A DNA stretch of 64,000 bases. Source: Perkinsus marinus ATCC 50983 (lineage: Eukaryota > Perkinsozoa > Perkinsida > Perkinsidae). Position numbers and translations under genes: made by a program. Below are positions 43,351-55,100 of the stretch, piece by piece. The notes beneath the pieces were generated by a model, which had not been told where the DNA came from, made no database searches, and saw only the letters and a list, made by a program, of their open reading frames with translations. Location: positions 400,535-464,534 of the forward strand of contig NW_003216064.1 in the NCBI RefSeq assembly GCF_000006405.1, in the 5' to 3' direction. The stretch's first letter is position 1. Each line of letters begins with the position of its first letter.

Positions 43351-43618
43351 TGATCAGAATTGGCATGTGGCAGATCCGAACTGCCAGCTCCCCATGTGCT
43401 GACAAGCTCTGGGACTTGATCCTGCTGCCTTCCATGCAGTATAGAAATGGAGTCGACTTCTCAGTGCTATTCATGATAAAGCTTTCGTGCAGGGATGTGG
43501 TTTCGCCGTAGTCAATTATGATGCTCTCTGGCAGTTTGTTAGTGACAGAGAGTCTCTGTCAGCATCTATCTGCTGCTACTAGACCACCACTCAACCCCAT
43601 GGATCAGTTACCATAACG

Positions 43619-43948
43619 TTGACATTCGGTTACATACTCAACTATACGAATCCGAGACGAGACCATTCATTACGAGGACAGTTCCTCGGATTCATGACAC
43701 CACAAGGAGATCATACGGATGAGCCTCTGCCGATTGTTCTGCTCGGCTTTCCTATGTACGTGGGCAGGCTCTTCAGCGCAAGGTGGCCCACAGTTGTTCC
43801 TATCACTACCATCACAAGGACTTGGGTATTTGGAACTCGCACCCAGATCTCTCCAACCTTAGCGTTCTCTATGACTGTGTATAAAGCGCAAGGGAGTTCT
43901 TTGGCTAAGTATCGTCTTGATATTAGAACTGAGGAGACTCGACGTTGA
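43619..43948 (+). pseudogene. Pif1/Helitron-type helicase C-terminal fragment
   Basis: 109-residue open segment whose end, RTQISPTLAFSMTVYKAQGSSL, resembles superfamily 1 helicase motifs V-VI as found in Pif1 and Helitron helicases (typically ..AFAMTIHKSQGQTL). There is no Walker A region in the window nearby, so it is only a fragment. A diverged second copy of its first part lies at about 45480-45580. Probably a remnant of a mobile element. Confidence 0.45.
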
Positions 43949-44079
43949 GCCGAGGAACACCGCAAGTCTATCTCACCGATAGTGAATTTCATCCACTGGA
44001 TGGTATATATATTCGCTCGCGAAGTGGTATCTGTCTTTTTAGACAAGCATAGGTATTTGATTTTCCCAATCAAGCTACT

Positions 44080-45240
44080 ATGTGGTGCATCACCGGTAAA
44101 CTGTGTCTGGTAACGATGGCCCATGGCATGGTCAGAGAGTCGGGTCGGCCCGATCAACCTCAGGAGATAGAGCGAACCTTTCAGGAGTTTATAACAGAGT
44201 AAGAAGGTTTGCTGATCCGCATCCAGCCTGACTCACTACTATATTTCCCGATCCCATTAGAGGTGCAAAAAGGAATACAACTCGAAGGAGCAGTATGAAA
44301 TCGCTAAGGTAGCCTTCACGGAGAGTATGAGAGAGATTACTGCCTTGAGAGCCAATGGTGAGCTGTCAGCTCACCTTCCGATGCCGGCTCTCCCCCCGGC
44401 AGTGGACTGGGAAGCTGCTGGAGCTCTGGCGCCAGTGCGACCTGCACTGTGCGAGATTAGTATTTTTTTCGCATCATTGTGGCGGCAGCTACCCAATTGC
44501 AGCCACTGATAGGTCTTCAGTCGACTCGAATATTTCATAAAAGGCCACATCTGCGACTTGCTGTTGCAGGTTACCTCTGATTATTACATTTACGGAGTTC
44601 CTGGCGAACCGTTTCAAGATAAAGTCTGCCATTCGTGAAGTTGTCCCGTTCTCCGTCCAGCGGATAGTTGACTGCAGTCAACTGTACAATAACAAGTGAG
44701 ACGATATATATTCCGTGTGCCAACTTGATGACACTCGATTGTTACCCTGTTTCGTGCGTGATATTATCCCCATTGAAACTCACCTTCCATCAGAGGATGC
44801 AGCGGGGGTTCAATCTGGGGGGCATATTCTTATGCGGCGAATAAAGGCATAGTGAAGGAGTCTAGCTACCCCTACAAGGTCATAGACGGAACATGTAGAA
44901 CACCAGTCATCACAAATCCGAAGGATCAATATATCAAGGTGAGTTCCCTTGTGTCATACGATTGAATTTCTTTCTGGGATTTAGCGTCTAAGAGACTCCG
45001 AACCTGCCAGCCTAATCAAATGATTCATATTAAAGTCATACCGGCTGAAAATGGAAGAAGTATGATGCGGAAGTAGCTCAAGACGCAGTTGCCGTTAACG
45101 TACATTCTAATTGGCATTCCAGCACTACAAGTCAGGAATCATCACGAGGTCACGGATGCCTCAGCGGCTATACCTGGAGAATTTTGTCGAAACTGTTTCG
45201 AGAAGTTGGAAGTAGGATGGTCTTGCTTCTGAGTCCATAG
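44080..45240 (+). pseudogene. Papain-family (C1A) cysteine protease homologue, decayed or non-catalytic
   Basis: N-terminal hydrophobic leader (MWCITGKLCLVTMAHG) from ATG 44080, then a short I29-like propeptide (TFQEFITE / KKEYNSKEQYEIAKVAF) across an intron, then mature start LPPAVDWEAAGALAPVR. The active-site block reads CEISIFFAS where the family has CGSCWAFAS, so the catalytic Cys is Ser. A later exon (about 44792-44938) has GCSGGSIWGAYSYAANKG and SSYPYKVIDGTC. AVAVNVHSN and AFQHYKSGII (about 45085-45150) are typical of the family but in different frames, a one-base deletion. The His/Asn region is not recognisable. Best read as a pseudogene. Confidence 0.7.
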
Positions 45241-45479
45241 TACTTACCTCCAGCTCTCGTGGATAATTGGTGCGTCGGCTAATGCTCTAGCATAGTAAGG
45301 ATTGGAGTTCGCATTTGCTGACAAGCGTGTCGTGTTCTGACACTTTTGCTTTCCTGTAACGCCGTTTAATGCAGAATTCAAATTAAGTGGAAATCCCAGT
45401 GCTATTCGTGATTTGGCTGTACTCATTTATCATGCTCTCTGTCGGCATGTATCTCATACTACTACAGTCGTGGACCGCC

Positions 45480-45590
45480 CCTTCATCCCATGCACCAAAT
45501 ACCATAACATGACACTCCATTCCATACTCAACACAACGAATCCAAGACGAGACCATTTATTGCGAGGATAGTTCCTCCGGCAAATAAATG
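45480..45590 (+). pseudogene. Second, truncated copy of the helicase-like segment
   Basis: The stretch with ATACTCAAC..ACGAATCC.AGACGAGACCAT repeats the start of the fragment at 43619 with many differences, then breaks off at a stop. Part of a degenerate segmental duplication. Confidence 0.4.
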
Positions 45591-46064
45591 AAAAAATCAC
45601 GTAGCGACTGAAATAAAGACGAATAATGAGCTAAAAACTACCAAAGCGAAGCGTAGAGATTTTCGCTCTCATCGCCGACTAATACACAGATTGGCAGATT
45701 GAACATGAGCAATGAAGCGAGGAATACCCAAGCAAAGTTCGATGTTCTGATACTCCGCTTTCTCACTGCCACTGTGATCGACTACCCCGCTGACACCCCC
45801 AGATGATGTTCTGTGCGAGCAAAAGAACGTTGACGAGACCATGAACAGAGAATGATCGTATGCAACGTGACCAGGAAATAATCATTCTCAGATACGAAGG
45901 TAGAAAAAAGAGCCCGTCTCCGTGAGGTATTTAGAAAACCTCATCTCCTCTTGTAAACCGTTGTATCCCTTCGACGGGATCAGTGGACGAGGGATCAAGG
46001 GAAAACTAGAGCATAGAGCAAGGCGTGAAATAAAGCCCCTGGTATTATAGCACCAATACACATT
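45591..46064. other. No recognisable gene
   Basis: Spacer before the 3' end of the subtilisin-like gene. No feature seen. Confidence 0.4.
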
Positions 46065-47357
46065 CTAGTGAGTTTGAATATGCCGTAAGGCGGTCCTCAC
46101 AGTTCTGAGAACGTTGAGAGCAGCATTGCGATGTCTTAAAGTATGGCCTGCGTCGCTCACGACAGGATCGCCGTAACCTATTATCAAAGGCTTGACGTCA
46201 AGGGGGGCTACACCGATTGATAGAAGAATGGCGGCGACGCCAGAGACAATCGGAGCAGCGGCTGAAGTGCCGCTGAAGTAGGTCAGATTGCCATCATTAT
46301 CACGACCGGTGAGAATTCTGTTACCGTAAGCTGCGACATCGACTCTCTGACCCCAGTTCGAGTAGCCAGTGAGCACATTATGAGTTCTGTCGTTCTCTAT
46401 ACTGGCTACACAGATACCAAGTGGGCCACCATACCTACAAGGGAAATGGTTGTCAGCTATTACACCGTCGATTACAGATGAGGAGACGTAGATAATGCCA
46501 TTGGTATGTAAAGAGCGGAGAGCTTCAAACATCACAAACTTTCCTTCTATAATCCGTGTAAATTTGAATGTGAAGGACATTGATACGATATCGACCCCAA
46601 GATCAATGGCCAAGTCCATAGCAGCGAGAGTCCTCGAAAGAGGGGCCGTAACCGAATTTACTATCTGTAATGGCACCAGTATGACATTGGGGGCGACCCC
46701 CGCTATACCAGCCGAGTTGTTACTCTTAGCGGCCAGGATTTTGCTCACTTTGGTGCCGTGCGCGCTTTCAGTTGTCAAGTCGGACGACTGCGTGAGGAGA
46801 TTCCACCCTCCATCAATCTCACCCCCACTCTTCTTAGGTAGTTTTGTTTTCAGGGGAGCGAAGTCGGCATCATCCCAATTGATGCCAGAGTCAATTACGG
46901 CCACTTTGACATCCCGCTTGACATGAGGTAGAGCCAGCTGCCAAACCTCACCCATGTTCATCCACTTGAGATGCCTCTGAAAGCTAGCATCGGTATCGTT
47001 CACATGCAAGTCGTTATCATATTCTTCGACCTGGCCGTACTCATCCGCGGCGCAGTGCGTTTTCAATGACAGCTTGCGGCTAGCCATAGACACGAAATCG
47101 CAGAGAGTATCGCTGTCGACGGTGGTGGACGAAGTCTTGACGGTTTGGGCGTGAATGAACCCAAGAGTGACGACCTCAGCCGTAGCCAGGAAAGAGGCAA
47201 TCTTCTGATCCGGCATATAACCAGCAGCCTTCAGCATTCCAGGGAGACGACGAATGTCGACGTCGTCACTCATGCGTTTGATAGATACGATAGTGTCATC
47301 CAAGCTACTAGCGGATACCGCCCACAAGGCGAGAATGGGAACGCGAAGGTTGCACAT
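46065..47357 (-). CDS. Secreted subtilisin-like serine protease (S8)
   Basis: Intronless, 430 residues. The start is placed at ATG 47357, giving a signal peptide MCNLRVPILALWAVSAS; an upstream ATG at 47438 would bury it. A prosegment of about 140 residues precedes the catalytic domain with Asp in VIDSGINWDD (about residue 159), His in SAHGTKVS (about 198) and Ser in FSGTSAAAPIVSGVAA (about 364). The place of the oxyanion-hole Asn (usually AAGN) reads VSSSVIDG. Perkinsus species are known to secrete subtilisin-like proteases. Activity is uncertain because of the missing Asn. Confidence 0.9.
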   Translation of the reverse strand: MCNLRVPILALWAVSASSLDDTIVSIKRMSDDVDIRRLPGMLKAAGYMPDQKIASFLATAEVVTLGFIHAQTVKTSSTTVDSDTLCDFVSMASRKLSLKTHCAADEYGQVEEYDNDLHVNDTDASFQRHLKWMNMGEVWQLALPHVKRDVKVAVIDSGINWDDADFAPLKTKLPKKSGGEIDGGWNLLTQSSDLTTESAHGTKVSKILAAKSNNSAGIAGVAPNVILVPLQIVNSVTAPLSRTLAAMDLAIDLGVDIVSMSFTFKFTRIIEGKFVMFEALRSLHTNGIIYVSSSVIDGVIADNHFPCRYGGPLGICVASIENDRTHNVLTGYSNWGQRVDVAAYGNRILTGRDNDGNLTYFSGTSAAAPIVSGVAAILLSIGVAPLDVKPLIIGYGDPVVSDAGHTLRHRNAALNVLRTVRTALRHIQTH

Positions 47358-49224
47358 AGGTGTGAGCCGAATGTCGAAAGCCTGAGCGTGAACGATTCGA
47401 ACACTGACAAGGACTTCAAATGTAACTAGAACCTCCACAGATCATTCAGAACTTTAAGTATTATACGAGCAGTGATTCGGCCCGTATTGATGGATCCCAG
47501 GGTAAGGAATAGAATCAGTGGATCCTCGGGAATTTATCACGACACTGACTGATGAGAGTGCGTACAAAACAATATCCAACCGAAAGCTATCTCACGAGCC
47601 ATACGTATGTCTTCCATCTTTCGAACCTAGCATGGCGTCGCAGAAAGCCTCATCATCCGCATTTATCGTCGAGAGTATCCTTCTCGTGGTTGTACTCCAT
47701 GTTTTGCAACAATCGAATAGCTTGGGGCGGCGAAAATTACATAGATGCAGATAATCGTTTCAGGGTTGTTTTATTAGGGGTCCTTGAGTGGAGCGCATTA
47801 GCTATATGGGGAATTGCTTCACGATGGGGTTCCCGCAACCCACCATATCAGCTTGTAGCCGATGGCTAAGTTACGTAGCCTACGTACTCGGAAAACAACG
47901 TTGCAGCTGAACCCACATCGCGGCCAGCTTAGTCGTGACGATGATTGGAGACATCCTGTCATGACAGAAACTCAATAGTGGCCAAACACGGCGGTGCGAG
48001 GTAGACAGGAAGTTCCTGTCAGGAACGATGGAGTCTTTAATGGAGACTGCAATCGTGAATTCGCCATTACTAGTGGTGTGTGAACCGTGGTCATCGATAA
48101 CATTCGAAAGTCATACTCGGATCATTTTACCACACAAGGACCGGTGAACTTTTCCATATCCGATATACGCCAGGATGTGTGAGTATCCTTCATATGTGCT
48201 AATATGGGAACATATTACGTTAATTGTTGTCAGCTGAGACTGTTGCGGTATGCAGCCCATCACATCTGTATCTCCGTTGTCCCCATTTGTATCAGCTAAG
48301 CTATGCCATCCCATTAGTTACTCATAAGTTGTTGGTGTATAATCAAGTTTTGGTATCCCCAACAGGGCCGTATTGAGTTGCATACATCGGCACACATATT
48401 CCTCTCTCTCACTGAATGACGGGAAAGAAGCTCGTAACGAAGACAGCGCTCCAAAAAACCAAGTGGAGCAGCCACACTGGGGGTTGCACGATACGCATCC
48501 CCCCCGAGGAATATGAAGTGTTGATGGACACAGTTGTATACCTATCGCTGCGTGTACAGTATATTCAAGAAGATGTGGAGAAACCTAGTCTCCCGTTTGT
48601 CAAAGGATGAGATCGCGACGGAGCTTGTGAAAAGTGTACCATGGCACATCCGATCGAATTCCAGTGTAGACAGATTCGGCGTAACAATACGGAACGTGGT
48701 GCTGATCGTATAATTTACTCGCCACTTAACTGTATAACACAACATACTCATACGATATAGTAGAGCAACCCCAATGGCGGGGCAATGCCTCCGCTGAGAC
48801 GCGGCCAAATAACAACTCTCAATGGTACAGAAGAGCTTGTGCACATTCTCAGGTACCATCATGACACTTTATAGTGAAGTCATAGAGGCCCTCTACAGCT
48901 AGTAGTCACCATCAACATTGTCCCCTTGCAAACAAAGTGTCAAAAGCTACACGACAATACCTAAGTGGTGTCGACTACGCCATTACCACCTTACTCTGAC
49001 GATGATCAAAAGTTGACTCCGGATGAGCGCCGAAACTCAGGCCGATTCGGAGGCTACTTTCGAAGCCGCCAAAGCTGGCGGTGTATGTAATACTAAGTTG
49101 TCGCGGCAACAGCAAATAACCAATCATAACTACTAATGTTAAAAGGTGTCACCAATAACAGTGATGACAGACTACTGGACTTCAGCACGAGAAATGAACT
49201 TAACAACATAGATGTGCTCATGAC
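47358..49224. other. No confident gene; scattered frames
   Basis: Plus-strand frames include 47552-47869 (a NRIAWGGENYIDADNRFRVV segment followed by a membrane helix) and 48416-48610 (64 residues). A possible first exon MSAETQADSEATFEAAKAGG starts at 49024. None has recognised homology or complete splice structure. Confidence 0.35.
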
Positions 49225-49500
49225 TATTGCTCGTCGTTCTGCCTTTGCTCGTCTTCGTCATCAGGCTGAATATCCATTCGGTTTTCCATTTCTTCTTCTT
49301 GTTGTTGTTGCTGCTGCTGAAGTTGCTGTCGATGCAAAGCCAAAGCTGCTGCTCGATAGTCACTCCCAAGCTGGGCTGCTATCATCGCTACGGCTACGTT
49401 ATTATGTGCGAGGGAGGTTCCTTCTGGGATTGTAATAGTATCCGGTCTGAGAACACCGAAATGATACGTACACCCTTTCTTGCCAATAACAATGCCTACG
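49225..49500 (-). CDS. Probable C-terminal exon with poly-Gln tract (FHA/RING-CH gene or separate)
   Basis: Minus-strand frame ending at TAG 49225 that reads VLRPDTITIPEGTSLAHNNV, a helix-like AMIAAQLGSDYRAAALALHR, seven consecutive Gln after QLQ, then an acidic tail (DDEDEQRQNDEQ). It lies directly downstream of the FHA/RING-CH gene on the same strand. The joint is not resolved in phase, so it could be an exon of that gene or its own small gene. Confidence 0.45.
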
Positions 49501-49541
49501 AGCCGCTGACACGATGAGTACCAAAAACGACAGATTTCCCA

Positions 49542-51395
49542 CTACCTAGTAGGAGGCATGAGCGGTGGTGGTACGTCGCGGCTAATCCTGAAGACAGTCC
49601 TTCCCGCTTGAACCGTAAGAACTGGGGCTTTCGGGGCTTCTACTCCCTCTTCTGGCTCGGCTGAGACAATGACTAGTTAATCACATGATCCGACAAACTG
49701 ATGAGAATGGCAACGAGACAACTATCGAAGTACTCAAGTTGTGATAGGAAGAAGGTGAAGGAAGCTCACGTGGTGGTGCGGCTTCAATAACTCGCGGCCT
49801 TCGCAGAGCAACGAGGGTTCCGAATTTGGAGTTGTGATCTTCCAATACAAACCGACCGTCCTCAGTGAACGACACAGTAGCATGCCAGCGGGATATCGAT
49901 ACCTGATAGCCACCATGAACTCACTAGTCGGTCCCGATCTGAACTCACATCGGCAATTCGAACATCACTCTCATGACCCCGTCCTAGACGGAGCATCTTC
50001 TTGCCAGCGAGTGATATAACATAAACGCCTCTGGCATGAACTGATGACTGGCTGTCGTTACCTACCAGAGCTGCGATAATCAATCACCACAGTTAGTGGG
50101 CATCACCGTCAGTCTGGCCACCACCAATTGGATCAACCCTCATCATGTTTTCCAAGACCATGTATGGTGCTCGAGTCTCCGGCATAGGAACCTAGAGCGA
50201 AAAGAAAAATGTACAGTCAGGAATCTCTTCCTTGCTTACTAGCTGCTCCACGTGCCCATCATGTAATTGACATAAAGTGGATAATTAGTGCGACATAGTT
50301 CACACGCAAGTTGCCGAAATAAGTAACTACAATAGGAAAGGAATTTCCAATCGGGTGAGTTAATAATAGAACTACGTATGAGCAGGTCCTTGCTGATCAG
50401 AACCGAGATAGGAAACGTCACACATGGCAGACCGATGAAATTGCCTACCAGAGTTAAGACTAAGACGACCTTCTACCCAGTGTCGTAGGCATCCGAGATG
50501 AACGTATCGGATGGATCCCCGACAAGAACATGCCTCGACCAACGGATCATCATCAGAGCCGCTAGCCTGTGGTAGAGTTTGACCTGGTACTTTAGCGGTT
50601 TGGACATACCTCTAATAGACAGATCCGACATGGTTTCCCATCAGCTTCAGGGGGAGCACACGTACCCATAGAGGATTGAGATTCTGGGCCCATTAGGTCG
50701 GGTCTCACCTGAGCAGAGATTGACGCGGAGAGATGTCGACGAGGACTTACTGGCTCTTCTGATTCATCGCAGCATAGTTGACGAACTCGTAGTTTGAAAC
50801 GGCCCAGTTTCACAACATCACCTTCACTCATGCTGTATGGGCCGAGCTGAAGAAAGAAATACCGTGGTCGAGAATCTTAGGTCCAAGGTAGTAAGATTCA
50901 AAATAGGTTCGGAGGAGGCATGCCTACATCTCTGATAACCATCCACAACTTTTTTGCCGACCATCGAGACCCTTCAGGCTGCTTCTCTGCTGGTTGTATG
51001 AGGTATCTGACCACAAACGCCCTTCCGAAGCTGACGAGTCTGTGTATAAACCACGGTGCGGTCGTTATCAAGCGGATTGTGCTATGACCAGGGTACTACT
51101 TAGTATCAAAATTGACGCACTTCAAGAGGTAGTCAGTAGGCTCAGCTGGCTCCACTACATCGGTACTGTCAGGCTCCATAGAGACTTCCCCTAAAACACA
51201 GCAATAATATAGGCCTTGTAAAATGCTGCTTCTCGAAGGCCTACTACCATTTCGTCTGATGAACCGCGCATTGCCCACAACCTGGAAGTTGGACTTGGCA
51301 GTGCTACGGCTCTCGTAGTCGAAAAGCTCATGAGAGTCCCTTGTCCATGTCGTAGTTTCAACATGCATAGGGGGTGGGGGAGGGTTCCGTGACAT
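49542..51395 (-). CDS. FHA and RING-CH (RINGv) domain protein, likely E3 ubiquitin ligase
   Basis: Multi-exon gene starting at ATG 51395 (MSRNPPPPPMHV). In order: KLVSFGRAFVVRYLI; an FHA-edge-like segment LGPYSMSEGDVVKLGRFKLRVRQL (about 50870-50770); RING-CH zinc ligands PCRICLLE (50610), DDPLVEACSCRGSIRYVHLGCLRHWV (50560-50480) and ACELCRTNYP (50300); PMPETRAPYMVLENMMRVDP (50190-50130); and an FHA domain GVYVISLAGKKMLRLGRGHESDVRIADVS (50030-49930), SRWHATVSF, DHNSKFGTLV. FHA domains bind phosphothreonine and RING-CH recruits E2 enzymes, so a phospho-dependent ligase is inferred. Introns are short; some joints are unresolved. Confidence 0.8.
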
Positions 51396-51684
51396 AACGA
51401 GGAGGAGGAGAGGTCAACACCTATGAGCGGTCCGATAGAGTCAGAGACTTCAACGTCACAGGTGAGGAACCCTCAGGCTTATCCCTTACTCGAGAAGCAA
51501 AGGGAGCTAGTCTTAGAGGTGTATTCATCTCAAGACTAATATGGAGGACACGAAATGACCAAATGAAAGTAGCGCTCGCCCTGAAATTATCTTCGCTTTA
51601 CCCACGTACCGTCTCGTTGGACATCTCGAGATTCGGAGGGGAGATTCAATGCAGCCTGGCTCTAGTTAGGCATTTTTGCATCGT

Positions 51685-51980
51685 ATGACCGCGGGAACCC
51701 CCTCAACTGCAGTCCAGGTCGCCGATCCCCTCCGCCCTAAGTACGTTAACACGAGTGGTGTCGTCAACACTGCTGTCCTTGGCATCAGCGGAGCGTGGTG
51801 AGTGCACTGCTACTACTTGTGTTTTCATTGACTCTGCAAAGGCTGTACTTCTACTGTGTTCCTCTGCGTCGTAAGGAATGGTACGACATCATGATGGACT
51901 ATGTTCACCACAAGAGAACTCAGTACGCCTCCAACTTTCCCGACAAGGCCGTTCGTACGGCACTTAGGTTTGCGAAGTAA
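51685..51980 (+). CDS. Small single-span membrane protein, unknown
   Basis: Two exons resolved to the base (51685-51797, 51842-51980; intron 44 nt), 83 residues. The N-terminus is MTAGTPSTAVQVADPLRPKY, one hydrophobic span VNTAVLGISGAWLYFYCVPL crosses the exon joint, then a basic helix (RRKEWYDIMMDYVHHKR) and a short tail. The layout resembles small accessory subunits of mitochondrial complexes, but no family is recognised. Confidence 0.6.
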
Positions 51981-52158
51981 GTCAGTACGTCAGGTCAACG
52001 CGGTAGTGTCTTATGTCCAACAGGCTCCGCTGAGGACCAACGGAAGGTATGAGATAACCCTCATGATGAATGTCAGTTTTTTTCACATTTTCATTCTTAC
52101 GAGTGTTGCGCAAACCAATAGTGAGGCATTGTGAGTGACAGTAAACGTTCGAGTATCA

Positions 52159-55100
52159 ATGGTAGCAGAAGCAGAAAATATCAAAGTCGCGGTTAGGGTC
52201 CGCCCCTTCAGTGAAAGAGAGATCGAGCTGGGAGCTCAGAGCACCGTCACCATGTCCGGTCGCCAATGTGAATCTCAAGGCACTCCAATACGATTCTGAG
52301 AAATTTCCCTCAGGTAAGGTCGTGAGTGATGAAGCCGGCGTAGCCTCAGTAGCTGGTGCTCGTGAAGGGAAGCAAGCTCAGACTAGGACCTTTGCCTTCG
52401 ACCACTGCTACGATAGCATGGACAGAAGCTCTGCTAATTACGCCGATCAGAGCAAGGTGAGTGCTTTTTTCCCGTACCCCTGTAGTAGTGCTCGCAGGTT
52501 TATAACGACCTTGGCGAGGCAGTTCTGAATAATGCTCTGCAAGGTTACAATGGATGTGTATTCGCCTATGGGCAGACGGGGTCGGGGAAAAGCTATTGTA
52601 TGTTGGGCGGAAAGGGCGACCCTGGTACCACCTTTCGAACGATGGATGGGATCCAACGCCGTGTGCCACAATCAGGGATCATCCCACGTATAACGAAGGC
52701 GCTGTTTCATGCAGCTGGTAGAGGGCAAAAGGACGGTTATGCTCAGACAAGGGTTTGGGTGTCCTATCTTGAAATCTACAATGAACGGATAAAGGATCTT
52801 CTCTCTACTGAGGAGAAAGATGGTAGTGAATGAATTCGTTTTCGGGTGAGGAAAAAATTGAATTCAACGTGGGAAAATACGCACATGGTCAACTTCGTGT
52901 GTTTGTGATATGGTGACGAAGTTTGGAAAAAAAATTATGTTGGTCTTTGACAATTTCTACTCTTAGTCCCATGTAAATTTCCGTGATGTAGTGAGGAAAG
53001 TAAACACATATCTCAACACTAGGTGAAACCGTAGCGATTTTCGACAAGCCTGGCAGTGGAGTCTTGGTGTCCGGTATGGTTGAAGCCGCTGTGGAGGATA
53101 TCAGAGAGGTCAAAGGCTTATTGGACTATGGGACTGCGCAACGGTAAGGAGCACTAGTAGACTAACTGTTGAGAATCTTTACAGTGGAGAATTACAAAAT
53201 ACGAAAAAATACAAAACATACAAAATTTACATTTTTACATTTTTACATTCTTACATTTTACAATTTTTACATTTTTATATTTTCACATTTTTACATTTCA
53301 CAATTTTTACATTTTTACATTTTACATTACATACACCCGTTTTACGTGGAGTGGCGTAACACTTTGTGAGGAACTCGATATTCGCGGTGATATGCAGTAG
53401 TCGTGGAATATATTTTGCACTAGTGTTTTTCATATCACTAGGGTCGGACTTCATTGTTATTAGAGCCGTTGGGGCTACCAACATGAACGCACAGTCGTCC
53501 CGCTCACATGCTGTGTTTATACTGCGGCTACAGAGAGTGTCTGCTGATCCTACCGCTAAGCCAGACTTGGACGCAAGGTAGGAAAACCCCACAAAGTTCA
53601 TCGCGATGGCTCTGACCATATCAGGATCAACTTGGTGGATCTGGCTGGAAGTGAGAGACAGGAGAAAAGTGGAGCTAGTGGGGGCCGATTGAAGGAGGCG
53701 ATCGCGATCAACCAAAGCCTCTCAACGCTGGCTATGGTAGTATCGCAGAGGCGTGTCATTGGTGAGGAGAGGACAGGTCATCTCTGGGCTGGCGGAGAAC
53801 AAGTCGGCTCATATTCCTTTCCGGAACTCCAAACTTACTTTCCTGTTGAAGGATTCTCTGTCGGGCAACAGCAAGACGTTTATGGTAGAAATGTGGAATC
53901 TTCACTGTGCGTTGGGATTGGTGTGGATAGATCGCCTGCATATCGCCGGCCTTGACGGAGCTGTCGGAGACCGTATCGACGTTGCGGTTCGCGCATTCGG
54001 CCAAGCTGGTGAGGACTAAAGCGATGCAGAATAGGATTAAGGTGGGGACTGGTGACACAGTGGGAAGGCCGCGGTAGTGGATCCTTCAGCCCAACGCGGA
54101 GCTTGAAGCGTTGCGGAAGGAGCTCGCTGATATCGGACAGAAATTGTCGGTTCGGGGTGGTAGTATGGCAGGTCAAGGGCATGGGGACGACCAAGATGAT
54201 GAGATTAGGCGGCTCAAGGTGGGGCATGGTCGTGTAGAGATAGGGAGGAGGGGTTGCTATTGCAGGCCGAGCTGGAGGAGAAAGAGCACAGGATGAAGGT
54301 TATGGCTACTGATTTCGAGGAACAGCTGAAGGCGGCTAGACAGGCTGCTGAAGAGAGGACGAAGAAACTGGAAAATCAAGGGCTGGTGTCGACGGTAAAG
54401 TATGGGAATGGAAATGTTGGAAATCGGTGGGAGCTCAGGAGATATTGCTAAGACAGCCGTACCTTTGACGTTTCGTCGGATCCTATACTCAACGGCACGC
54501 TAGCTGGCAGCTCGACAGAAGTGATGGAGGTATAATGTTGGGTAGTGATAAGGAAAGGGATAAGGTGGGTGGTGCTGGTACATGGGGTTCGGACTTGTGT
54601 GAGTTGTCGTCATCATCAGATTGTTGTGTTGGTCTGGGCATTCCGGAAGGGGAGCCCCTGTGTAAATTTGTGGTGTCGAACGCTGCTGACCAGCACACCA
54701 CGGTGGAGGTCCTATCTGATGAAGGTGTGGTAACAGTAAACGGTCTTAAGATCAACAGAGGGGAGAAGCCGACGAAACTGTAGTGATGGGGTTAGGAGAA
54801 CTGTATGTGATAAATAGGACCTTCGGTGTAACCTTTATAATAGTAATATAACCTTATTAACATTATTATGTTTATATTTTATAATAACTTTACTTTTATA
54901 CGATATAAATAAATAATAGTATATATAAGGATATAGATAATATGGTTAATATGTTATTAGTAATAAGATAGAATATTAAGTGCGCTGTTCGTGCGTGTCT
55001 GCGAGTGAATCTGACAACCTCGAATAGCATCCAGCCAGTTATTGGTGTTTCTGCTGTTGGCAGACGACATTTGGACAATCTGGTATGTGGTAAGGCGATC

